A stretch of 64,000 nucleotides of DNA from Sphagnum compactum (taxonomy: Eukaryota > Bryophyta > Sphagnopsida > Sphagnales), in assembly GCA_965153455.1 (NCBI GenBank), contig OZ234499.1:7636515-7700514 (forward strand), read 5' to 3'. The position numbers were made by a program, and so were the translations under genes. Numbering within the stretch: position 1 is the first letter of the stretch; each line of letters begins with the position of its first letter. Below the pieces are notes generated by a model. That model made no database searches. It saw only the letters and a program-made list of their open reading frames with translations, and was not told the origin of the DNA. Below are positions 53,969 to 64,000 of the stretch, piece by piece.

Positions 53969-54711
53969 TGAAGTCAATGGTGCAGTGGGAAAGTAGTGAT
54001 ACATAAGTCTGCTATCATACATACATGTTACTGTTGATGGGTCCTTGAACAAGTGAGAGACTGTCACTGGCATTTATAATGCAGTGTGTGTGTGTTTGTT
54101 TTTCCTTTCTAGTTTTGTCCCTTTTGGTGCTGTTCTTTCTTCCCAGTTTCGTAAAGTCATTATCTGTCCAAGCCTGTCTTTGACATAGAAGGAGAAGTTC
54201 TGACTCCTTGTTCTGACTTTCTTGATCATGAGTATGGAGATTGTATTTTCTTAAGGCTGAAGTTTATCACATTAGATGTTATGTTGGTTTTGTAATTTGC
54301 AAGCATTAAAATTGGGAGAGACAATTGAGATGTGTTCTTCTTTTTCTTTTTCTTTTTTCTGATGAGAGCTTCTGCTGAGGGACTGCATTTGTGTTCAGTT
54401 ATTTTTTAGTTCAGTATGGCTAGCTACTAAGTGTTCTTTATATTTGAGATCAGGGTCTGGGTTTGAGATCGACCTTTTGCACTCCCTCACTGTTTGCTGC
54501 AGACTATTTTTATGGACTTTTGTCAGGTGAGTGAAACTTGTCTTTCTTTTCTCTTAAAATCCAGAGCCAGAGATGGGAAGAAGTTGAAACTTCAGAGGAT
54601 CATCTTTGGCTGAGAAGGTTGGAGGGCAAGAAGAGGGGAGAAGGAGGTGGTTTTTGTTTTGGGTGGTTTGGAGGTTAAGTCCAAGAGGGAGGGGGAATCA
54701 AGCTGGCTTAC

Positions 54712-55936
54712 ATGGGCAGACCAGGTGGGCCAATGGGGGAGAATTTGGCAGCGATGGCGATGCTGCCAATGCAGACTTCACCAGATGTGGGAGTCGCCAA
54801 CCTGGGGTCGATGACACCAGGGATCAGGAGAAGCAAGAAAGAGGACCGCATCCCACAATGGGGTTATGATGAGACGAAGGAGTTCATTGCCATGCGGGCA
54901 GAGCTGGAGAAGGATTTTATGCAGACAAAGCGGAATAAGACACTCTGGGAGTTCATTGCTGGGAAGATGAAAGAGAAAGGATACCACAGAAGTGCAGACC
55001 AGTGCAAGTGCAAATGGAAGAATCTTGTCAACCAGTACAAGGTAAGCTCCCTATTCTAGGTGAGCTTCCAATCGTAGCTCTCCAGGAGGATTGTATTGTT
55101 AAACCCTCTTGGACCTGAACATTAAGCCTAGCTTGGTGCTTCACAGTTCCTTGATTTGATGGGTTGGTGATGCAAATATGTATGCAGGGAAAAGAGACCA
55201 CCTTTCAACCTGATTACGAGGTCCATCTCATTTCCCTCTTTGTGTTCATAGTTTAGGGTTTAGGGTTTTCAGGATAGGTTAAGTGGTGTCTTATGTTTCC
55301 CTGTGATTCTGCATTTTCAAACTTTTTTCCACGCTTCATATGTGATTTTGTTCATGTGGGTGGCAGGGTAAGGAGACTAGTGAGGTGGACAATGGTAAGC
55401 TCCCCTTCTTTGAGGAGCTTGATGCAATTTTCAAAGATCGTGCAAAGAATATGGACAGGATGATGTTGTTGGAGGCAGAAGCAGGATCCAGGCCTCGTAA
55501 GAAAGGGAAACTTGGGAAGCCACCATCCTCAGATGAGGACAGTGATGATGACAATGATGAGGACAATGATAGTGAAGATAGGCGTATAAATATTGGTGCG
55601 AGGAAAAGTAGAAAATCTGTAAAGGGGCAGCGAGTCACAGCTGAAAAGTTTCGGGCAAATAGCATGCAGGAAGTTCTGGAGGAATTTTTCCAGCAACAGC
55701 AGCTGGCAGAGGAGCACTGGCATGATGCAGTGGAGAGAAGGGAGCATGAGCGGCACATGCGGGAACAGGAATGGAGAGAAGCCATGGAAAAACTTGAGCA
55801 GGAGCGCATCACCAGAGAACAAGGGTGGCGTGAGCGTGAAGAACAAAGACGGGCCAGAGAGGAAGCCCGTGCACAGAAAAGGGATGAGCTCTTTGCTGCA
55901 TTGTTGAGCAAACTTGCACAAGAAGGTGGTTACTGA
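54712..55936 (+). CDS. GT-3: Trihelix (GT-3 type) transcription factor, 2 exons
   Basis: Exons 54712-55041 and 55367-55936 join to 900 nt, 299 residues. The trihelix DNA-binding domain spans about 48-110, with the three conserved tryptophans at W50 (QWGYDETKEFI), W79 (RNKTLWEFIAGKM) and W102 (CKCKWKNLVNQYK). Exon 2 continues GKETSEVDNGKLPFFEELDA, as in GT-3a/GT-3b of Arabidopsis, whose 'ETKELI.IRGELD..FMETKRNK.LWE' block it also shares. Trihelix factors bind GT elements and regulate light, stress and developmental genes. After the domain come a basic RPRKKGKLGK stretch (possible NLS), an acidic Asp/Glu run (about 158-172) and a long charged helix rich in Glu, Arg and Gln from about 205 to 290, likely a coiled coil for dimerisation. 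The ATG at 54,712 is the first in frame before the domain; ATGs at 54,733 and 54,754 are alternatives. An upstream out-of-frame ORF (54,606-54,869) overlaps the start. Confidence 0.9.
55251..55270 (+). repeat. Short telomere-like (TTTAGGG) repeat in GT-3 intron
   Basis: GTTTAGGGTTTAGGGTTTTC holds two plant-type telomere units. A similar GGGTTTAGGG occurs near 57,268. Two units are also the telo-box seen in many plant promoters and first introns, so this is not evidence of a chromosome end. Confidence 0.6.
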
Positions 55937-56637
55937 GAGATGTGGATAAAATCAGCTCACATTCCTTTAGATCTGAAGGGGATCCAACAGAAGAGAAGGA
56001 TTCCAAGAGACTGAATGTCTCATCATACTCTTGTCATTTAGCTGGTTTTGTACATTTTATTGTTTATTAGCAAATCTAGAGATGGAAGACACCAAACACT
56101 CAGCCAGCATTCAGTTTTACCATCTCCAATGTGCATACATATAAGGTGATGTCCATTTCAGGCTAAATTGATAATACCCATTGCAGGTCATTCTCTACTA
56201 CATTAACACTTTCTTTTTCAGCATGTCATAAAGGTGGAATGAAGATGACTTCTGTGAATGAGTAAGTCTCTTGTGTTCAACTATACTTGATCGAAGCGTG
56301 CTTTCCAGTGGATTTGTACTGGCAGGGTTTGGCCAATTCTGGCTCCTAGTAAGTCTGTGGCCAATCCCAGCAGGGCAAGCTAGTTAGGAGTTGGATTCAG
56401 CCAAACCTTGCTCACTCCCTGGCATTAACAGCCGTCAGGTCATACAGAATTTGGCGAGGCCTGTTGATGAGGTCTACAGAATCAGCATCTGTACTGAATG
56501 GTTGATTCAGCATGAGAATTAGTTGATTATAAGGGAGAATAAGACCTAACAGCTGTTAACATCTTCAGTGTGGAGCTTTGCAGTTATGAACAACATACAA
56601 AAAGCACTGGAATTACAAGTGTAAAATTCATATGTAA
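55937..56637. other. GT-3 3' region and intergenic DNA
   Basis: Probable 3' UTR after the stop, then DNA with no recognised feature. Confidence 0.45.
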
Positions 56638-57180
56638 GTGTGGCCTGTGCCGTTGGCCCCAAGTGTGAACCCATTACAAAATAGGGAAACTCAACATGTG
56701 AACATTGTTTTGTAATGTATGTATCGATTTTTTGAACAGCCAAATATGAAAGGAAATCATGCGTGAATTGAATGGTAAGCCTTCAAGCGTTACCACGTTC
56801 TCAACTGATTTTTCCTTCCAAAACCTGGTTTTTTGGAATTTATTTGAATTTTCAGCAGCAGAAATCACTTAAAAATCAATATCTCCCACATTCTGAATCC
56901 AAATCTTACCAAATAAATTCCATTAAATCCTGCTCATCAAGATCTTTCCAAGAACACAAAGGCACATTCCAATTCCTCCAAAATTTTCAGCTACAACTTG
57001 ATTTAATTTTCAAGAAGAAATCATTCAATATTCAAGAACTTTTGCCCCGCAAGTCCAAACGTCATGGAACCAAGCCCATGCACCCCTCCTCATCAAGAGC
57101 TTTCCAAAGACACCAAGAACACGATCTGAAGCATCGTGGTTTGGTGGATCTCATAACTACAAAACAAACTACCTTCCTTC
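56638..57180 (+). repeat. Dispersed direct repeat, copy 2 (about 540 bp)
   Basis: Shares ordered blocks with 31,256-31,670 in the same orientation, from GTGTGGCCTGTGCCGTTGGC to 'TCTCATAACTACAAAACA'. It has about 120 bp (near 56,665-56,785) that copy 1 lacks, between the first block and 'CTCAACTGATTTTTCCTTCC'. Either copy 1 has a deletion or copy 2 an insertion. Confidence 0.8.
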
Positions 57181-59689
57181 ACAGATAGAAGAAACAAATG
57201 TTTCTGAAATCTATACCTAGTAGGACTGTGTGTATATATAGAGAGAGAACATCCAGTTGGCCTGTTATAGGGTTTAGGGTAAGTTTAAGATTTGACAATA
57301 GCTGTTTCCCTTTCATTTGCTCTTCATAACCCCTTTCATGGTCGAAGCTCTATTCATTTCAAGAACATTTATAAAATGTATTTCATCTCATGCTTTGGTT
57401 TTCTTGTTGCAACTTGTGACCTTTGTGATTAAGCCAACCAAAGATTGTTTGAAGCCCAATTGGCATGTTTTAGTTTCTTGGCCTACCACCTTGTTCCATG
57501 CCACCTCTATGGTAATTTGATGTTCTAGGTCCATAATCAATTGTTTTACTCCTTAATCAGCCCTCTTTTGGTTATGCATCCCTATTTAAAACCCAATCTT
57601 CACTAACCTTTAATAGATCGGTTTCTTCCATTTGCTCCTTCTCAATTTCCATTTTTGATTCATGTTTGGGTGCCTCCTTTGCAAATGTGGTCCATGTTAT
57701 TGAGTTAACAAAGCTTTAAACTTGTACGCCTTGCAAGAAAATGGCAATACAACTTTTCCGAGGCTCAATTATGGTTGGAGAAGGGGAGCTAAAAATCAAA
57801 GTAAAAAAAAAAGTCACATGCCCACCACGATGACAAATAATAGAGTGAAATACAATAGTCAACCTTGGTAGTTCATTTCATGTTGTGAAATACATAAGTT
57901 GTAGGCTTCATGGATTGGTATGGAAAATTCCATGATGGCAATATTGACAACTTTCAGCTTTTGTTGAGCATTAAGAATTTGGGCACCAACCACTATTGCA
58001 ACCTCAAATTAAATCTTAATGTCATTTAATTCACAATAGCCCTAAACACCAACAAAAAGTGGAGAGAGTGTCTATGTACAAGAGCTTGCACGAGTTATGT
58101 TTTTTCTTATGGCTTGTCTATAGCATGATCCTTGTTAAGGTTTGTTTGGTTTGATAAACAAATGTGAGGTATGTTTTCAAAGCCTATACTTGAACAAAAT
58201 GGTAAACAACTTTTAAAACAAAAGTACAAAAAACAAAATGAGCCTAACAATAAGAACAAGAAGAGAAGGTTTAGCTCAATGGAAGTTCAAACTCAAGGTC
58301 TTAAAAGAAAAAATAAGCTTGGTTCAAAAGGAATTCACTGAAGTGTAAAAGAAAAATCCCAACAACCCTTTTAACCTACATAGGATGAAGTGATTTGGTG
58401 GTCTCAACATTTTTAATCCATAACTACATATGATGTGACGTGTGACAAGTTATCGTATATGAATTTGAGTTTTCATAGGAACAGAAATGTTGAAACATTA
58501 TTGCAAATACATATCAAGTAGAAATTTGAAAATGTCACTTTTGGTTATTGGAAACATCTTTCAAAACAAGGTTGGGAATATTAATGCAAATGCATCCATA
58601 AAAAGCACCATTTAATGAACATTGAAATTGGGATATTTTGGGGTTCCCTTTTTAAGCCATTGGTGTTGCTAAGGTTGCCAACTTTTAAAGAAACTTTAGA
58701 AATTTCAATGAAAACACCATGAAAAATAAAAACTATTATATGTTTAAGACTCAATGTACAAGTAACAACATAAATAAACAAATTAAATGGGAATTTTTAT
58801 TTAAAAATGTGTGTTCTCATTGATCTCAAAACTTCCAAATAATGTTGTCATCTTGTTGTTTTCAAAATTTCCAATTTTATTTCATTGACATCCCTAATGC
58901 TATCTTCACAGTGTTAATAAAGTTTCTAATATAGTTTTCCCATTGGTGATTGAAATATTACATCTTTAACTTTCATTGATGTATACTGTTGTGCTTACAA
59001 CAATATGTCAAAGATGACATTGAATTGAGGTCAATGTTTGTTAAAATTAGGAAGGGCTTAAAGCTAGGTTGCTTCATATAGTGTTGGTATGGTATCAAAA
59101 TTTGTGTGTATTAGTATGGTCCTAGTATATAGGTTTCATAAAAAAACGAAATATTAGTCCAACATAGGTGTTTGAAATTTTTTAAAAATTAAGTACCAAT
59201 TTGATATAAGTAATGGTATTCAAAGATATTATGAATGGCTTATGCAATGGTATCAATATAGGAATGTTTTGTGTCATACCATGATATCAAATCATGTTTT
59301 TCTCATTTTTTTATTAAAATTTCAATCAAAACGAACACTAGGCACATTCGGATTTAGTAAAAAAGGACTAGTAAATTATAACAAATAGTTGTTACTAAGT
59401 TAATCATCTTCATGTGATTAAAAATCTATCATGTCGATTTTGATTAACATGCTAATTTACATGGCAATATACATTTTTAATAAATAATATAATTGACTTT
59501 TTAAAATCTGACATTTTCAACATGTCGTTATAACATCTAAATTTTTAATAACATTTTAATTCTGTAAGATTGCAAAGGTGAATTGTTTTTTATTTAAATG
59601 CAATTAAAAGCCCTTTTTTTATTAAGCCTGACTATTTTTGACAAATAGATGGACCCACATTGACCTTTATATTTTTTCTTTGTCAAAAG
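57181..59689. other. AT-rich intergenic DNA
   Basis: No gene, RNA gene or intact element recognised. Open frame 57,317-57,520 has no motif. Confidence 0.5.
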
Positions 59690-59749
59690 CAAGATTTGAA
59701 CTTTTGCCTTCACATTCATGTGGCAAATATTTAACCATCCAACCACCAC
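59690..59749 (-). mobile_element. Possible tRNA-derived SINE head
   Basis: On the - strand the text begins TGGTGGTTGGATGGTTAAAT and ends GTGAAGGCAAAAGTTCAAAT followed by CTT. The end resembles a degenerate pol III B box (GGTTCAAATCC) and the start a weak A box at a suitable distance. It does not fold into a clean cloverleaf that I can draw, so a working tRNA is unlikely. Confidence 0.3.
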
Positions 59750-62350
59750 TTCACATTTTGACAAATTTTATAATTGCATAAATATTACACAACCTATTTT
59801 GGAATTTTGATTTAAATGTTATAATATAATTATTTAAGGTCATAATGAAAACTTAAGTTCATATGTAATACTTAGGTAATAGGTGGTGCTTAATTAGTAA
59901 GTAGGCATGTAATAAGTGGTACTTAAGTAGGTATGTGTGTAAATATGTAAATAGTACATACTTACTTATCTACCTACCTTCATTTCATTATTTAATTTGA
60001 TTCACAATTTAATTTCATAACTACATTGAATTTTGTATTTAATTAATATTTTAATATAAATTTAAAAATAATAATCTTAATACTCATTTTAAATATTTAA
60101 ATATTTTTTTTAAAATTTCAATTGGGGTTATAAATTCAAATACAATCGTTTAATTGACATCTATTTTTTGAAATTTTTAATCTCATCATTTATTTTAATT
60201 CTATAATGTGTTTATTTGCAAATGCCATAATATTAACTTTTAGAAATTTTTATATAGGCCATAAATTCAAACACAATATATTATACTTTTATTAACTAAT
60301 AATCTCAAAAATTGGAATAAATTGTACACATGAAAATTTGTGATCATTTTCATATGTACATAATTTCATAATTACATTTGATTTAATAATGATTTTATAT
60401 CAAACGTAAATATATGAAATTAATCTGAAATATTTATGTCATCATTTCCAACAAATTTCTTTTATAATTGTGTAATTATTTATTTTCATAACGAAATTAA
60501 TTTCATTTCACATGTGAAGTACAAAATTATAACTTGATTATCAATATTTCATATTTTAAAATTATAAATTTAATTTAATAAAATAATATACATTATGCCA
60601 CACAAGACATCAAAAGTAACATGTTTTAATCACAACATTTATATGTGATGACAGATCATCATTTATGTCATATTATAATGATTGAATTCAATCATGATGC
60701 TAACATTATGTTTTCCATGTAAGTCTTCCATGTTCCATGTTTCATTTGTAATGTTTGTTTTAACTAAATTGAAAATTGGACTTAGTCATAATGCACATTA
60801 CTATTTTTGTAATTAATCAAAACAAATATGGTTAGTTATGTCAATAAATAAAGATTGTTTGTTAAGTCACATTAATCAAATTCAAGCAATGAAAATGACA
60901 TGTTTTTGTTGTAGTGTACCAATTAATATAGGAAATGACCATTGGTATCAATGTTTTTTTTTTTTCAAAGCTGCTTAGTCTTGTTTTATTTTCCAAGTAC
61001 ATATTTTAATCTTGTTATTCAATGTATTGGAAACAAAAGTAGAAGGGGAGAAATTAGGATCCTCTTCCTAGCCTACATATCTTTCTACTACAAAAGAGAA
61101 AAAAATTAGTTCACAATTAACTACATTCCTCTTTTGAAAAGAAATGAACAAAGCTCTAATATCAAAGGCGAAGAAACATTGTCGATCATCTAGTTCTAGC
61201 CACTATTCTTGGGTGTAAACACCCACATCCTAGCACACATGCTAGTTTTTACATCATTGGCATACCACATTCAAGGGATGTTAATAACTCATGTTTGCAC
61301 ACATAATTTGAATGACTAACATCACCGCCCTATCATAGTTTTTCAATCCTTTCAGCATGCCTTCACAAACTTTACCCAATTAACATTCAATCAATGAAGG
61401 GGATGAAAAGTCGTTGTCCAACAAAAAAAACTTAGAAGTTCTTGCCGTCATACTTAAATCATTTATCCATGTGGAAATTGAGTTTAGGTTATGGTAGATA
61501 TTATATAACTGCAAACCCAGCTACCATCCCTAGTAGCCTAGTAAAATAAACAAAAATAAATAAAAATCAAAGCATAAAAAAGGGAGGGAGGAGCTACCTC
61601 TTGAAGGCAATCCTACCTTCAAATAAAAAAATTACAAAGAAGAATCCCATGACATGGAAGTGACTAAAAAGGTGGTTGTTTTCTAGTACAAGAAAAGTAC
61701 TTTTGAACTATAGAATAACAAGTCGTGATACCTTCATCGTTCTACACATTATTTTCCAGCAACTAACTTTGTTGTAGTTTTAGTTGCCTTTTGCTATAGT
61801 TACCATCATGTTGTAGAAACTACAAAAATACATTCTAAATAAAACTAAGAAGAAGGTAATTTAGAAAATAGAAAGAGTTACAATATTCTATGGAAAGATA
61901 AAGTCACACTCACATATCCAAAAAATCTAAGCAAAATAAACAAAACTAGAAGTACACACCAAGGTCCATAACCTTCATTCTCCATATATTTCAACATTAT
62001 GAAATACATGGCTCTCTCCTCCCAAACTCTCCAAGCATCTCCATTTTTCTTCCTACTCCCCCTCTACAATGAATGATCCCCTTTTCTTCCAAGTTCCCCT
62101 CCTCATTAATCCACACATGCAAGTCCACATCTTCCCCTAGAACATAAGCCTTTATTTTAATCTTTCCCCAAAAATTCCCCAGTTGATTGGTGAAAGAAAC
62201 ATCAATCTATCATTCACATGAAATTAAGTAACCAAAATAATTACATCCCTTAGTAAACTAAAAGGTTATACCAGATTTATTTTTTTGAATTTTTGTTGGG
62301 GATGAAGATGGTAGATGATGAAGATCAAGTCCAAGGTCTAGGGGGAAAAG
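59750..62350. other. Very AT-rich intergenic DNA
   Basis: Dominated by A/T runs and ATTTAA-type words at 59,750-60,620. No gene seen. GTTGTAGTG at about 60,911-60,919 resembles the end of a CACTA element but has no clear partner. Confidence 0.5.
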
Positions 62351-62521
62351 GTGGAAATTGCAAAGGAGGTGATTTCCAAGGTCATGTTGTTACTTGGAGA
62401 AGGTCTTGATATTGTCTTGCTAGACCCCACCCAACCATATGTAGCACAATTGTGTAAGGATTTGGTGGAGGAGATGGTTAGACTTGACAAGGAGGGTTGG
62501 TTAATGACGAAAATGAAATGA
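62351..62521 (+). other. Short unidentified coding relic
   Basis: A + strand frame of about 56 codons, bounded by stops, reads VEIAKEVISKVMLLLGEGLD, IVLLDPTQPYVAQLCKDLVE, then EMVRLDKEGWLMTKMK. It looks helical and protein-like, unlike the surrounding DNA, but has no family I can name with confidence. It may be a gag-like piece of a retrotransposon. The longer - strand frame over the same bases (62,338-62,772) looks like its shadow. Confidence 0.3.
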
Positions 62522-63119
62522 TGACCCCAAGAAATTAGGAATGATTTTGCAAAAAATACAATTGAAGAACCATTAAACCTATTGTAAGAAAACCATAGTT
62601 TTGATGATAACACAAGTTGAGGCGGGGTAATACGTGAATTTGGCCAAGGTAGTTTACCAATGTTTAAGGGCACTTGACATGGAAAAGTGATTACTTGGTC
62701 AACAACCTTGGAGATTGTGCATGTGGTGGACCTTTTGTTACAATATTGGTTCCCATGGGAAATGCACACCAAACTAGGGTGTTATGTAAATACAACAACA
62801 CATTTTCGGTTTTGCAACTGGTTTGCGATTATGTCCTAGTCAAAAAAGACATATGCAACTAGTCACTCATGAGTTGTTAAACCCATGTTGTTTCACCCAT
62901 TTAGTTGCAAAACCCAATCATCTTATCAATTAACATTTTTTTTATTTTGGCTTAATATTGAAATTTCATGTCATCGATGACCTTGGTATGAGATGTAAAA
63001 TGTATGTCATCTCAACTTAGTCATTTTATTCAACTAAGTGTTACAAAAGACACATTGATGGATGGATGACATGTGTCAAAATCTATAAACACATTATGAG
63101 TCATTGCACATGACCAAAA

Positions 63120-63960
63120 GTCAGCTTAATTTAGCCCATGTAATTAGCATAACCAAAAGTCAACCTAGCTTAACCCGGCTAGGATAACTACCTATGTTAA
63201 GCAACCTAGGCTGAGTGACCTAGATTAAAAACAAACATCAAATTCCTAGCCCAAGAAGCCTAGACTAGGCTACCTAACCTAAACAAAGTGGCTTAGGTAT
63301 CATAGGTTGCAAGAATGAAGACTTGAACCCCTCACCTTCACTTTTGGGTTCAAGTCCTCATCCATTGCACTACCACATTTTTTTATACCAACTATATTTA
63401 ACACAAACTTATAAAGCTCAAAATTTTTAGCCTTGAATTAACCTTGGCCATCTACCTACTACCTACCAACTTAGCCCAGACCTAGACCTCCCTAGATTGA
63501 CTTAAGATGAATTAGTTTGTCAACTTATACTATTTACTAACCTAGCCCAAATTAACCTAAGCATTCTTAGGCTAAAAAAAAACCTAGGATGATTATGTTG
63601 CATCTAGTTGCATCATAGTCCCATTTAGTTTCATCTAATCGCATATAGTTACACATAGACTTGAGGTGGTTATAAACTTGATAAAATATCTTGTAATGAA
63701 GTTACCTAGGTTGACTTGGCAAAAAACCTAAAGTTAGGAACCTAAGCAAACCTACCTAGGTTAACCTATTAGTAGGGTAACCTATTTTAGGTATATTTAA
63801 ACATATTATATGTAGTAAGTTTATTATGTTTAATTAAGTAACTTACAAGGTAACCTATATTACGAAATAAATTTTTACTAGGTAACCTTCATACATAGGT
63901 TAATTTAATAGGTATGTTAACCTAAGCTAGTGTGTTAAGTAGTTAAAAATTCAAGGAATT
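63120..63960. repeat. Region rich in (A)ACCTAGG(T) words
   Basis: CCTAGG, AACCTA and TAGGTTAACC words occur dozens of times in irregular spacing on both strands. No fixed period is visible. A similar enrichment in TAGGTAG words occurs at 4,420-5,160. Confidence 0.45.
63311..63376 (-). mobile_element. Possible tRNA-derived SINE head
   Basis: The - strand runs GTGGTAGTGCAATGGATGAG to GTGAAGGTGAGGGGTTCAAG followed by TCTTC. The last part is a good pol III B-box match, and the layout parallels the sequence at 59,690-59,749. A second, inverted GGGTTCAAGTCC lies inside it on the + strand. Confidence 0.35.
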
Positions 63961-64000
63961 ATGTGTCACCTTTTTCAAAATGACTATTAATATTGTAGTA

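Overview
The window looks like nuclear DNA of a land plant, most likely a non-seed plant such as a moss. Five genes with plant-type products are spread thinly through very AT-rich DNA. Introns are short (about 80-1,100 bp) with GT-AG borders and one GC-AG exception. There is no operon structure and no bacterial signal. Decayed copies of Ty3/gypsy, PIF/Harbinger and hAT elements, plus several small MITE families, fill the space between genes. The moss-like assignment is an inference from gene style and from the gypsy lineage; a seed-plant origin is not formally excluded.

Layout. 1-9.8 kb: AT-rich, gene-poor, with a degenerate tandem repeat at the left edge and a hAT transposase relic near 3.3-4.0 kb. 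9.8-21.4 kb: a 324-bp tandem duplication, then a 24-exon full-size ABCG/PDR transporter on the + strand. 21.4-33 kb: no recognisable gene; hairpin MITEs, a 63-bp in-frame tandem repeat, a GC-richer island and unrecognised coding relics. 33.2-35.9 kb: a chloroplast DUF1517 protein (FLAP1-like), + strand, 6 exons. 36.7-39.05 kb: an ORM/ORMDL sphingolipid regulator on the - strand, 3 exons, convergent with FLAP1. 39.2-40.3 kb: a 171-bp tandem duplication and a complete 357-bp MITE. 42.6-43.1 kb: an intronless DUF538 protein on the - strand. 45-50.2 kb: a transposon graveyard with a gypsy RT/integrase relic, an 877-bp TIR element with TAA duplications, and a Harbinger transposase relic. 54.7-55.9 kb: a GT-3-type trihelix transcription factor, + strand, 2 exons. 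56-64 kb: AT-rich with repeats and two possible tRNA-derived SINE relics.

The five genes are unrelated in function (membrane export, photoprotection, sphingolipid homeostasis, unknown DUF538 role, transcription) and nothing suggests they act together. The joined PDR, FLAP1-like, ORM and GT-3 exon models each give a length divisible by three with no internal stop seen, which supports the splice sites. I did not find a convincing undescribed system. The most unusual signals are the small MITE families, the tandem duplications beside gene ends, and the N-terminal extension and altered signature motif of the PDR transporter.
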